Positions 1-7,879 are shown, numbered from the stretch's first letter. The stretch: 21,458 nt of DNA from Neorhizobium sp. UBA7851 (GCA_002500765.1 DLSX01000168.1:1-21458), one strand, 5' to 3'. Translations and numbers: made by a program. The notes: generated by a model from the sequence alone, not told the origin.

Positions 1-21
1 GGCACCCGACGTGTCCCGGCC

Positions 22-60
22 GATCCTCGTCTTCGGGTTAAACCCGAGGATCACCCGAGG
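22..60. repeat. Palindromic intergenic element (REP-like)
   Basis: An 8-bp inverted repeat GATCCTCG (22-29) / CGAGGATC (45-52) overlaps a second perfect one, TCGGGTT (33-39) / AACCCGA (41-47). A further CCCGAGG follows at 54-60. No T-run follows on either strand, so it does not look like a standard intrinsic terminator. The core resembles the CCTCGGG/CCCGAGG palindromes that are common between genes in rhizobial genomes. That family assignment is from memory and not tested. Confidence 0.45.
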
Positions 61-163
61 AAAAAAGCCAACCGCACCAAGGCAGGACTCTGTCTTCAGG
101 GAAACGGCCGTTAGCAATCTGTTCACTATCGATACGGGGATATGGAGCGAAATTCGTTTCCTT

Positions 164-210
164 TTTGTTCTTTTGTTGACTATTGTACAAAAAGAGAACA
201 AATTAAAAAC
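164..210 (+). promoter_or_regulatory. Promoter/operator-like region before the 28-aa microprotein gene
   Basis: A perfect 8-bp inverted repeat TTTGTTCT (164-171) / AGAACAAA (195-202) has its arms 31 bp apart, about three helical turns. A -35-like TTGACT (176-181) lies between the arms and an AT-rich segment (200-209) sits where a -10 would fall. GAAC at 196-199 is followed after 7 bases by AAAC (207-210), one mismatch from the alphaproteobacterial LexA box GAAC-N7-GAAC. This looks like a regulated promoter. LexA control is an inference only. Confidence 0.4.
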
Positions 211-232
211 ATAACGAACACGGGAGACAACG

Positions 233-319
233 ATGACTGACCTTCTTCGTGATATTGCCGCTTTCGCATCCATTGCAACCTTCCTCGCCACCTTGTCGAT
301 GATTATGATCGCGATGTAG
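233..319 (+). CDS. 28-aa single-pass membrane microprotein
   Basis: An ATG at 233 has a good ribosome binding site (GGGAG, 222-226, six bases before the start) and reads 28 codons to TAG. The product has a short polar N-terminus (MTDLLRD) followed by about 21 hydrophobic residues (IAAFASIATFLATLSMIMIAM) running to the C-terminus, so it is predicted to be one inner-membrane helix with no soluble domain. It sits 140 bp upstream of dnaE behind an operator-like inverted repeat. In size and type it resembles SidA of Caulobacter, a 29-residue SOS-induced inner-membrane inhibitor of cell division. The sequence is too short to call homology by eye, so that role is inference. A chance ORF is possible, but the strong ribosome binding site and clean amphipathic-to-hydrophobic layout argue against it. 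Confidence 0.6.
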   Translation: MTDLLRDIAAFASIATFLATLSMIMIAM

Positions 320-459
320 GGCAGGTCTGGCGCTTTCTGCTTGGCGCCACCAACTCTTCAAGACGCTGCCGAAAACCGTTAAGTGGCAAATTCAAAACTG
401 GACTTGAGCACTCGCGCGCCCGAAAATAGCGCGACTGAATCAACGGTACGGCGACGGAT

Positions 460-3400
460 ATGGCGGAACAGGCAAAAACAGGATCGGCGGACGAAATTCT
501 CGGCGACAGCCCGCAATTCGTCCATCTGCGTCTGCATTCGGCCTATTCGCTGCTCGAAGGCGCTCTGCCGCTCAAGAAAGTCTTGGGCAAGGCGGTCGCG
601 GACAATCAGCCCGCGATTGCCATTACCGATACGAACAATCTCTTTGTCGCGCTGGAATTCGCCCAGAAGGCGATCGGTGACGGTCTTCAGCCCATCATCG
701 GCTGCCAGCTGTCGATCGACATGCAGGACCAGGAAGAGGATCGTCGCGGCAATCAGCTTGCCAAGCTGCCCGCCATCGTTCTTCTGGCTGCGAATGCCGA
801 AGGTTATGAGCGGCTCGTCGATCTCGTCAGCCGGGCCTATCTCGGCGGCGAAGGGGTAAGCGAGACACATATCTGCGCCTCCTGGCTGGACGAACGGGGG
901 ACTGATGGCCTGATCGCTTTGACCGGCGCCGCACTCGGTCCGGTGGACAAGGCCGTCAAGGAAGGGCATCAGGGACTTGCCGTCGAAAGGCTTCTGCGGC
1001 TGAAGAACCTGTTCGGCGACAGGCTTTATATCGAACTGCAGCGTCACGGTGCCTACGATAAGCGGCACGAGCATCGCATGGTCGATCTCGCCTACGGGCA
1101 CGACATTCCGCTGGTCGCCACCAACGAGGCCTTTTTCCCGACAAAGGCCGACTACGATGCCCATGATGCGCTGATGGCCGTTGCCCATGGCGCCATCGTC
1201 TCCGACGACAGCCGTTTCCGCCTCACGCCCGACCATTACCTGAAAAGCCGCGCCGAGATGGCGAAGCTTTTCGCCGATCTGCCGGAAGCGCTCGAAAACA
1301 CCGTCGAGATCGCCCGCCGCTGCTCCTTCATCCTGAAGACCCGCAATCCCATCCTGCCGCGTTTCACCGGCGTCAGCGATCATCCGGAAGAGGACGAGCG
1401 CAAGGAAGCGGCCGAGCTGCGCCGGCAGGCCGTCGAAGGTCTGGACCATCGTCTCGAGGAACTCGGCATGAGTACCGGTTTCACCGAGAAGGATTACCGC
1501 GAGCGCCTCGATTTCGAGCTCGGCGTCATCGAGAAGATGAAGTTTCCCGGCTACTTCCTGATCGTTGCCGACTTCATCAAATGGGCCAAGCAGCAGAATA
1601 TCCCGGTCGGTCCCGGCCGTGGCTCGGGTGCCGGTTCGCTGGTCGCCTATGCGCTGACCATTACCGACGTCGATCCGCTGCGCTTCTCGCTTCTGTTCGA
1701 GCGCTTCCTCAATCCCGACCGCGTCTCGATGCCCGACTTCGACATCGACTTCTGCCAGGATCGCCGTGAAGAGGTGATCCGCTATGTGCAGCGGAAATAC
1801 GGCCGCGAGCAGGTGGCGCAGATCATCACCTTCGGTTCGCTGCAGGCGCGTGCGGCGTTGCGTGACGTGGGACGCGTGCTCGAAATGCCCTATGGTCAGG
1901 TCGACCGTATCTGCAAGCTGGTGCCCAACAACCCGGCCAACCCGACGCCGCTCTCCAAGGCGATAGAGGAGGAGCCGAAATTCCAGGAAGAGGTGGACAA
2001 GGAGCCGGTCGTCGGCCGCCTTCTCGATATCGCCCAGAAGATCGAGGGCCTTTATCGCCACGCATCCACCCATGCCGCCGGTATCGTCATCGGCGACCGC
2101 CCGCTGTCGAAGCTGGTGCCGATGTATCGCGATCCGCGCTCGGACATGCCGGTCACCCAGTTCAACATGAAATGGGTGGAACAGGCAGGTCTGGTGAAAT
2201 TCGACTTCCTTGGGCTGAAGACGCTGACCGTGCTGAAGACCGCGGTGGATTTCTGCCGCAAGCGCGACATCCATGTCGATCTGGCAAAGATCCCGCTCGA
2301 CGACAAGTTGACCTATGAAATGCTGTCGCGCGGCGAAACGGTCGGCGTCTTTCAGGTGGAAAGTGCCGGCATGCGCAAGGCGCTGATCGGCATGAAGCCC
2401 GACTGTATCGAGGACATCATCGCGCTCGTGGCGCTCTATCGCCCGGGCCCGATGGAAAACATCCCGACCTATAACGCCCGCAAGCATGGCGAGGAAGAGG
2501 TCGAGTCCGTCCATCCGTCGATCGATTACCTCCTGAAGGAAACCCAGGGCGTTATCGTCTACCAGGAACAGGTCATGCAGATCGCTCAGGTTCTGTCGGG
2601 CTATTCGCTCGGCGAAGCCGACCTTCTGCGCCGCGCCATGGGTAAGAAGATCAAGGAGGAGATGGACAAGCAGAGCGAGCGCTTCGTTGATGGCGCCGTC
2701 AAGAACGGCGTGTCGAAGCCGCAGGCGAAGAATATCTTCGAACTTCTGGCAAAGTTCGCCAACTACGGCTTCAACAAGTCCCACGCCGCGGCCTATGCCA
2801 TCGTTTCCTACCAGACAGCCTATATGAAGGCGCATTATCCGGTCGAGTTCTTGGCCGCGACCATGACCTACGATATGGCCAACAGCGAGAAGCTCAACGA
2901 TTTTCGCGAGGACGCTGGCCGTCTCGGCATCAAGGTTTTTCCGCCTTCGGTGCAGACCTCGTTTCGCCATTTCGAAACCGGCGAGGCGAAGATCTATTAC
3001 GCGCTGGCGGCCATCAAGGGCGTCGGTGAATCCGCTGTCGAGCACATCACCGAAGTCCGCGGAGACAAGCCATTTGCCGGCATCGAGGATTTCTGCATGC
3101 GGGTCGACCCCAAGCAGGTCAACCGCCGCGTTCTCGAGAGCCTGATTTCCGCCGGCGCCTTCGACTGCTTCGGTCATGACCGCGCTCAGCTGATCGCAGG
3201 CCTCGACCGGATCATCGGTTACGCGCAGCGCGCGCAGGAGGAGAAGGTTTCGGGGCAGTCCGATTTCTTCGGCTCCGGCTCCAGCAGCGGCCCGGAAAAG
3301 CTTATCCTGCCGACATTCAATCCGTGGATGCCGTCGGAAATGCTGATGCGCGAATATCAGGTCCTCGGCTTTTATCTCTCGGCGCATCCGCTCGATACCT

Positions 3401-3954
3401 ACAAGGATGTCCTGTCGAAACTGCGCGTGCAGACCTTCGCCGATTTTGCCACTTCCGTCCGTCAGGGTGCCACGGCCGGCCGTCTCGCCGGCACTGTTAC
3501 CGGACGGCAGGAGCGCAAGACGAAAACCGGCAACAAGATGGGCATCATCACCTTTTCCGATTCATCCGGCCAGTTCGAGGCCGTGCTGTTTTCCGAGGCG
3601 CTGGCGCAATATCGCGATCTGCTCGAACCCGGCAAATCGCTGGTCATCACCGTCCAGGCCGACGAGCGGCCGGAAGGTATCGGCCTTCGCATCCAGACGG
3701 CGCAATCGCTGGAAGAACAGTCGATCCGCATGCAGAAGGCGCTACGCGTCTTTGTCCGTGATGCCGGGCCGTTGAAGACGGTCGCCAATCACCTGAACAT
3801 GCGCGGCGAGGGCCTCGTCTATTTCATCGTCATCAAGGAAGACGGTCGCCGCGAGATCGAGGTGGAACTGACCCAGAGATATCGTCTCTCGCCGGAAATG
3901 GCCGCCGCGCTGAAGGCCGCCCCGGGCGTGCTCGATGTCGAGCTGGTGCAGTAG
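460..3954 (+). CDS. dnaE: DNA polymerase III subunit alpha (DnaE1)
   Basis: This is the catalytic C-family polymerase of the replicative holoenzyme. Its 1164 residues match the normal length (E. coli 1160). A PHP domain opens the protein (HLRLHSAYSLLEG from H22). The palm carries GPGRGSGAGSLVAYAL and PDFDIDF, with catalytic aspartates D426 and D428, and a third in KFDFLGL (D582). FNKSHAAAYA is the usual family signature. A helix-hairpin-helix (IKGVGESAVEHI) follows, then a beta-clamp binding motif QSDFF (933-937), then an OB fold (about residues 1005-1085). The family and the full set of motifs point to the replicative DnaE1 rather than the mutagenic DnaE2, and no imuA/imuB genes are adjacent. 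The ATG at 460 gives the expected N-terminus but has only a weak Shine-Dalgarno. A GANTC methylation-type site lies at 437-441. No clear terminator follows. Confidence 0.97.
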   Translation: MAEQAKTGSADEILGDSPQFVHLRLHSAYSLLEGALPLKKVLGKAVADNQPAIAITDTNNLFVALEFAQKAIGDGLQPIIGCQLSIDMQDQEEDRRGNQLAKLPAIVLLAANAEGYERLVDLVSRAYLGGEGVSETHICASWLDERGTDGLIALTGAALGPVDKAVKEGHQGLAVERLLRLKNLFGDRLYIELQRHGAYDKRHEHRMVDLAYGHDIPLVATNEAFFPTKADYDAHDALMAVAHGAIVSDDSRFRLTPDHYLKSRAEMAKLFADLPEALENTVEIARRCSFILKTRNPILPRFTGVSDHPEEDERKEAAELRRQAVEGLDHRLEELGMSTGFTEKDYRERLDFELGVIEKMKFPGYFLIVADFIKWAKQQNIPVGPGRGSGAGSLVAYALTITDVDPLRFSLLFERFLNPDRVSMPDFDIDFCQDRREEVIRYVQRKYGREQVAQIITFGSLQARAALRDVGRVLEMPYGQVDRICKLVPNNPANPTPLSKAIEEEPKFQEEVDKEPVVGRLLDIAQKIEGLYRHASTHAAGIVIGDRPLSKLVPMYRDPRSDMPVTQFNMKWVEQAGLVKFDFLGLKTLTVLKTAVDFCRKRDIHVDLAKIPLDDKLTYEMLSRGETVGVFQVESAGMRKALIGMKPDCIEDIIALVALYRPGPMENIPTYNARKHGEEEVESVHPSIDYLLKETQGVIVYQEQVMQIAQVLSGYSLGEADLLRRAMGKKIKEEMDKQSERFVDGAVKNGVSKPQAKNIFELLAKFANYGFNKSHAAAYAIVSYQTAYMKAHYPVEFLAATMTYDMANSEKLNDFREDAGRLGIKVFPPSVQTSFRHFETGEAKIYYALAAIKGVGESAVEHITEVRGDKPFAGIEDFCMRVDPKQVNRRVLESLISAGAFDCFGHDRAQLIAGLDRIIGYAQRAQEEKVSGQSDFFGSGSSSGPEKLILPTFNPWMPSEMLMREYQVLGFYLSAHPLDTYKDVLSKLRVQTFADFATSVRQGATAGRLAGTVTGRQERKTKTGNKMGIITFSDSSGQFEAVLFSEALAQYRDLLEPGKSLVITVQADERPEGIGLRIQTAQSLEEQSIRMQKALRVFVRDAGPLKTVANHLNMRGEGLVYFIVIKEDGRREIEVELTQRYRLSPEMAAALKAAPGVLDVELVQ

Positions 3955-4064
3955 GCAGGCGCAAGGCCTGACGGCTCGTTCGCGATTGACTGCGTTCGGG
4001 CGGGGCTTGGCCTGATGCAGGGAGTTGGAGCGGTTTTGCGTTTTCCAGGGAAGGCGGGAACGCT

Positions 4065-5249
4065 CTACATCTTGTTTTCACCACGAGTGTCAGCGGTATC
4101 GAGGTGATTGTCGCTGGCGAGTTTGACCTGGTTTCGGCCCGCATTCTTGGCTGTATAGAGCGCCAGGTCTGCCTGGCGGTAGGCCTCGGCCAGTCCGGTA
4201 GCCGTTGTCAGCGCGGAGACCCCGAAACTCGCCGTCACGGTCAGGCTTTCGGGAAAGCCGGGCAGGGTCATTGTCGCGCCGCGCAGCGCCTGCGCAAACA
4301 GAACGGCGGCGGCGATTTCGGTATCCGGCAGGAAGATCGCGAATTCCTCGCCGCCGATGCGCCCGAGCGCTGCTCTTTTCGGTGCGCTGTCATTCATCAG
4401 TTGACCGAAGCCCTGGATAACCAGATCTCCGACATGATGCCCATAGGTGTCGTTGATGCGCTTGAAATGGTCGAGGTCGCACAGGATCACGGCGTGTCGG
4501 CCATTCGGCGCTTCGTCCAGAAGAGATTGAACCTGCCGGTTGAAGCCGCGCCTGTTGGGAAGGGCAGACAGCGTGTCCCTCTCGGATTCACTTCTCTCAT
4601 CCGCCATGATCTCAAGCACGAGCGCGGCAAGCAGCGTCAACCCGACGGCGACGACGAGGATTGCCGTGGCGCTTTGGGAAACCAGCGCATAGTTGGTGTG
4701 GATGTAGTCCTTGGCGACGCTGCCGGAGCCGACAAGTACCGCCAGCCCCGCCTTGGCGAAGAAATGCAGTCCTGTGAACAGCATCAGCATGCCGAGAAAG
4801 CGGTCGATCATCTGCCGTCCGCGTGATGCAAGCACGACGAAGGCGCTGTCGAGAATTACGACCGCAAACGGGCTCTGATAGGAAAAGGCCTGCACTGGTG
4901 TCCCACGTGGCAGGTCGTAGATCACATAGCTCAGAATGATGCTCGCACCGACGAAAAAGGCCGCGATGCGCTTGTCCAGTCGCCGCCCATAGAGATGACC
5001 GATGCCAACCCGAAGCAGCATCATGCCGATCAGAACTGTCGCGAAAGCGCCGAGCGCCCAGATTTTCGAACTGCCCGTATAGGCGACGAGAAGCTCGCAG
5101 AGGGCAGACAGCGATGCGATACCGAACCCCGCAGCAAACCAGAGAGCGGCCCGGCGAGACCGGCTTCTGGTCGCGACGACGGAAAAGACCGCGCTGAAGC
5201 AAACGGCGACAACAAAATTCACGCCGAGGAAAAAAGCGACACCGTTCAT
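4065..5249 (-). CDS. Membrane-bound diguanylate cyclase (GGDEF)
   Basis: Predicted to make cyclic-di-GMP from two GTP at the inner membrane. The first 215 residues or so contain about seven hydrophobic segments (roughly 4-26, 36-56, 62-84, 95-113, 125-143, 152-174 and 192-216) that form an unassigned sensory membrane domain. A GGDEF domain follows, with CDLDHFKRINDTYGHHVGD (metal and GTP binding) and an intact active site GGEEF at 299-303. The four residues five positions upstream are not RxxD, so the canonical inhibitory I-site is missing, unlike PleD in this window. No EAL domain is present. The ATG at 5249 was chosen; a TTG just before it (5252) is also in frame. A promoter candidate and a leader hairpin lie upstream. 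It is convergent with dnaE and divergent from the membrane protein at 5519. Confidence 0.93.
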   Translation of the reverse strand: MNGVAFFLGVNFVVAVCFSAVFSVVATRSRSRRAALWFAAGFGIASLSALCELLVAYTGSSKIWALGAFATVLIGMMLLRVGIGHLYGRRLDKRIAAFFVGASIILSYVIYDLPRGTPVQAFSYQSPFAVVILDSAFVVLASRGRQMIDRFLGMLMLFTGLHFFAKAGLAVLVGSGSVAKDYIHTNYALVSQSATAILVVAVGLTLLAALVLEIMADERSESERDTLSALPNRRGFNRQVQSLLDEAPNGRHAVILCDLDHFKRINDTYGHHVGDLVIQGFGQLMNDSAPKRAALGRIGGEEFAIFLPDTEIAAAVLFAQALRGATMTLPGFPESLTVTASFGVSALTTATGLAEAYRQADLALYTAKNAGRNQVKLASDNHLDTADTRGENKM

Positions 5250-5276
5250 CAATCCATCGCAGTGATCAGGGCGGCA

Positions 5277-5293
5277 CGCCCGGTATCCGGGCG
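5277..5293. repeat. GC-rich hairpin in the diguanylate cyclase leader
   Basis: CGCCCGG (5277-5283) and CCGGGCG (5287-5293) form a perfect 7-bp stem with a 3-base loop, starting 28 bp upstream of the cyclase ATG and downstream of the candidate promoter. It would lie in the 5' untranslated leader. It has no T-run on either strand, so it is more likely an operator or a leader RNA structure than a terminator. Confidence 0.4.
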
Positions 5294-5332
5294 CAACCTT
5301 TCATCAGTAGAAAAGCAAATGCTTGCCGCTCG

Positions 5333-5360
5333 GTTATATCGGTCGGCGGGGCGCGATCAA
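5333..5360 (-). promoter_or_regulatory. Candidate sigma-70 promoter for the diguanylate cyclase
   Basis: Read on the minus strand: -35 TTGATC (5360-5355), a 16-bp spacer, then -10 TATAAC (5338-5333). This predicts a leader of about 75 bases containing the hairpin at 5277-5293. Assigned by resemblance to the consensus only. Confidence 0.42.
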
Positions 5361-5518
5361 CTAGCAGATATTCCATTGGATAAATTGCACTTCGCCATCA
5401 GTGCAGGGAGACGCAATGCGGCAAGTGTGGCCGCGGAGCATTCCAGCGTAGCGGCGCCGCCTGCCTGGCGAAAACAATGCTAGGATCATGCAGGACTGCT
5501 GAAAAGGAGGGCACTCCC

Positions 5519-6106
5519 ATGGAAACTCCGCCGACCCATGCGGAATATTTCGGACATGTACGTACCATCATCGGCATGGTCCTCGCCTTGAGCCTCGCAC
5601 GCCTGGTCAACGGTCTCACACGATTCGTCCAGCATCCGGGAACCATCAGGGTCTATCCGGTTCATCTGGGCTGGGTCGTCTTTCTGCTGATCACCATCGT
5701 GCATTTCTGGTGGTACGAGTTTCACCTCATGCTCGTTCCTGTCTGGACATTCCCGCTCTACGGCTTCCTGATCTTCTACACCATGGTCTTCGCAGCGCTG
5801 ACGGCCCTGCTGTTTCCCGACCAGATGACGGACTATGCGGGCTTCGAGGACTATTTCAAAAAACGTAAACGCTGGTTTTTCGGCCTTCTCGCCTTTGCCG
5901 CTGTGCTCGATGTCGGGGACACGCTGATCAAGGGGGGAGACTATCTTCAGTCGCTGGGTACGGAATACCTCATCCGCCAGGCGGCGTTCGTAATCCTGTC
6001 CATCGCGGCGATGTTCATCACTTCGGGCCGGGTCCAGTTGATGCTGGTCCTTGCCGCTATCGCCTATCAGGTCAGTTGGATCGTGAGGCTGTACGACATT
6101 CTTTGA
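5519..6106 (+). CDS. Multi-spanning membrane protein of unknown function
   Basis: I do not recognise the family. The ATG at 5519 is fixed by a strong Shine-Dalgarno (AAGGAGG, eight bases upstream) and gives 195 residues. About six hydrophobic segments are visible: MVLALSLARLVNGL, GWVVFLLITIVHFWW, FPLYGFLIFYTMVFAALTAL, FFGLLAFAAVLDV, AAFVILSIAAMFITS and LMLVLAAIAYQVSW. A charged cytosolic-type loop (FEDYFKKRKR) sits near residue 110. There is no signal peptide, no catalytic motif and no cysteine-rich site. Aromatic residues cluster around HFWWYEFH near the second helix. It is divergent from the diguanylate cyclase, with a 269-bp shared upstream region, and no gene is coupled to it. It could be a transporter-like or sensory membrane protein; neither is supported directly. 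Confidence 0.8.
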   Translation: METPPTHAEYFGHVRTIIGMVLALSLARLVNGLTRFVQHPGTIRVYPVHLGWVVFLLITIVHFWWYEFHLMLVPVWTFPLYGFLIFYTMVFAALTALLFPDQMTDYAGFEDYFKKRKRWFFGLLAFAAVLDVGDTLIKGGDYLQSLGTEYLIRQAAFVILSIAAMFITSGRVQLMLVLAAIAYQVSWIVRLYDIL

Positions 6107-6461
6107 AGGGCGAATGTGTAGAATTTTGACGGGCGAATGTGTGAAAGCCCATCCTCCCCGGAGGACGGTCATGGAAGAAAAACAACTCATAACCGTCCAG
6201 CACTGATGGAAGCGTCATCCATGGGGGACACGGATTGCGGGGGTACTTCCATGTCGCCTAGGTAGAAATCGAACGTGGTCGCAATGTGGCGTGGTGCGGC
6301 TTTGTTTATGCGACTTTCGTCTAGGCTTCGGTTTGAGGTGATCGAAGGGGGAGAAAATCAAAGCTCGGCTGGCGCCTTGAAATGAAAATCGTACCGCAAC
6401 TGATTTGCTGCGATACGATCTTGGTAAGTCGGGGCGGATGGCCGGATCGACTTTCTGTCAA
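6107..6461. other. Intergenic region with tandem repeat, mini-ORF and hairpins
   Basis: This 355-bp stretch lies between the 3' ends of the membrane protein gene (+) and the L,D-transpeptidase gene (-). It contains a 12-bp direct repeat GGGCGAATGTGT (6108-6119 and 6131-6142). A 7-bp inverted repeat GGACGGT (6163-6169) / ACCGTCC (6192-6198) follows. Across that repeat runs an 11-codon mini-ORF (ATG 6171 to TGA 6206) with a GGAGG five to six bases ahead. The transpeptidase terminator is at 6381-6419. I see no convincing protein gene. The mini-ORF may be chance, because no gene follows it on the plus strand. Confidence 0.5.
6381..6419 (-). terminator. Intrinsic terminator of the L,D-transpeptidase gene
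   Basis: On the minus strand an 11-bp stem (6419-6409 with 6398-6388, one mismatch) and a 10-base loop are followed by TTTTCATTT. It begins 43 bp after the transpeptidase stop codon. On the plus strand the same hairpin has no T-run, so it serves the minus-strand gene. Confidence 0.65.
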
Positions 6462-7793
6462 TTAATACAGGCCGATACCGCCGATATAAGGTTCTTTCTT
6501 CGAGCGGCGGGTGGGTTTGGGTTCGCTCTGGTTAAGACCGGCCTGAGCGATATTCGCTTGTGAACGGGTAAGTGTCACGAAGTCGGTGCCCTTGCCTGTT
6601 TCCGGACCAAGGCCCTGGTCGGTAATGGTCAGCGACGTGCCGTTCGTCATAAGCTCGCCGATCCGTTCACGGATGTTCTTCGGAATGTCGATCCGGTCGA
6701 GAGCGATCGCTGCCGCGTTCGGCAGGCCGGCATCGGCCCGCTTGTCGATCCCGAGCTGTTTCATCTCGTCATCGGTCATCTCGTTTTTCAGCGTAACCGC
6801 ATGCCATTCAGCCTTCTCGGCATTGCGCTCGAGATGGTCGGCGGTGAAGAAATGCGTGCCGAGTGCCTGTTCAGGGTCCTTGATGCCGATCGGCGCTTCG
6901 AACAGCGGCTCGAAATTTCGGCGCACTAGGATCTGGCCTGCGGGCGGCTCCTTTTCGCCTGAGGACTGATAGAGCGCAGCGAGGAATTCCTTGCTGATCA
7001 TCGGTCCGCCGGCGGGCAGGCCTTTCCAGCGCTTGTAGCCTGCGATAGCCTCGCGGGTCATCGGGCCGGGAATGCCATCGGCCGCGCCGGCATCGAAACC
7101 GAGGTTGGTCAGGTGTGTCTGGACATCGTGCATCGTCTCGCGCGCACCGCGGCGATGAATGAGGATGCGCAATGGTGCCGCATCTTCGGGAACGACGGCC
7201 TGCAGCGAGCCGGTCGACATCGGGTCGGTTTCGGCCATCGCCACGTCATAGGAACCGTCTGCAGCCTTTTTCATTGCGGTTGGACGCAGATCGGTATTCG
7301 GGAAAAACGGCTCGGATGGCAAAGGCTTCAACGGTGAGAAGAGATTGGCGTTTTCGATTCTGACCGGTTTCACCGGCGCATCGGAAATCACCACATGCAC
7401 GCCGCGCTCCGTCATGTCGTAGATCGTCTTGGCGGTGCCGGAAGGTATCCGTATGCAGCCATGCGATGCCGGGTAGTTCGGCACGACACCTTCGTGAAGC
7501 GCGATGCCCGACCATGTCAGACGCTGCATGAAGGGCATCGGCGCGTTCGAATAGATGTTGGATTCGTGGTATTTGCGCTTCTCAAGGATCGAGAAAATCC
7601 CGCTCGGCGTCGTATGGCCGGCCTTGCCCGTCGAGACCTTTGAGGTCTTTACGACAGTCTCACCGTCATAGACCGTCATCGACTGCTGATCTTTAGAAAC
7701 GATGATCTGGAGTGTTGTGGCTTCGGCAAAAGCAGACTGGGAGAGGATGGTCCCGGACAGGAGTCCGAGGCTGAACAAAACGCCACGCAACAT
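6462..7793 (-). CDS. Exported L,D-transpeptidase (YkuD) with peptidoglycan-binding domain
   Basis: Predicted to act in the periplasm, forming 3-3 cross-links in peptidoglycan or attaching proteins to it. Of 443 residues, 1-23 are a signal peptide (hydrophobic core, AFA before the likely cut). The YkuD catalytic domain spans about 27-137, with H100 and the signature SHGCIRIP carrying the catalytic cysteine C113 after H111. A PG_binding_1-type domain lies at about 219-260 (DVQTHLTNLGF, DGIPGPMTREAI). The last 180 or so residues match nothing I recognise and end in a basic/proline stretch. The start is supported by AGAGG six bases upstream. It has its own promoter candidate and its own terminator, so it is probably monocistronic. 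Rhizobiales have many L,D-transpeptidases and rely on them for polar growth, so the specific paralogue cannot be named. Confidence 0.92.
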   Translation of the reverse strand: MLRGVLFSLGLLSGTILSQSAFAEATTLQIIVSKDQQSMTVYDGETVVKTSKVSTGKAGHTTPSGIFSILEKRKYHESNIYSNAPMPFMQRLTWSGIALHEGVVPNYPASHGCIRIPSGTAKTIYDMTERGVHVVISDAPVKPVRIENANLFSPLKPLPSEPFFPNTDLRPTAMKKAADGSYDVAMAETDPMSTGSLQAVVPEDAAPLRILIHRRGARETMHDVQTHLTNLGFDAGAADGIPGPMTREAIAGYKRWKGLPAGGPMISKEFLAALYQSSGEKEPPAGQILVRRNFEPLFEAPIGIKDPEQALGTHFFTADHLERNAEKAEWHAVTLKNEMTDDEMKQLGIDKRADAGLPNAAAIALDRIDIPKNIRERIGELMTNGTSLTITDQGLGPETGKGTDFVTLTRSQANIAQAGLNQSEPKPTRRSKKEPYIGGIGLY

Positions 7794-7849
7794 GAAGACC
7801 TCTTACGCATTACAGTGGTCGGCAATTTACCGTGTTAAACTTAATGAAA

Positions 7850-7879
7850 ATTTTCTGAAAAGTGGCGGGATCGTGTCAA
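7850..7879 (-). promoter_or_regulatory. Candidate sigma-70 promoter for the L,D-transpeptidase
   Basis: Read on the minus strand: a perfect -35 TTGACA (7879-7874), an 18-bp spacer, then a weak -10 GAAAAT (7855-7850). It lies between the end of dinB and the transpeptidase start, which suggests transcription independent of dinB. Confidence 0.42.

Noticed and set aside
167..181. Possible LexA box starting at GTTC (167-170)
   Set aside because: The second half-site is GACT, matching the consensus at only one of four bases; the candidate at 196-210 is better but still imperfect.
11..214. 67-codon plus-strand frame at the left edge
   Set aside because: It runs through the palindromic repeat and the promoter-like region, has no ribosome binding site, and its translation looks non-coding.
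326..347. TGGCGC/GCGCCA hairpin after the microprotein gene as a terminator
   Set aside because: Only six base pairs with a 10-base loop and no T-run.
379..3387. 1002-codon open frame on the minus strand opposite dnaE
   Set aside because: It is antisense to a certain gene, its composition (rich in Asp, Arg, His, Leu, Gly) is typical of a high-GC shadow frame, and no domain is recognisable.
6171..6206. 11-codon mini-ORF as a real leader peptide
   Set aside because: The ribosome binding site is good, but no regulated gene follows on the same strand and no runs of one amino acid codon suggest attenuation; kept only as part of the intergenic description.
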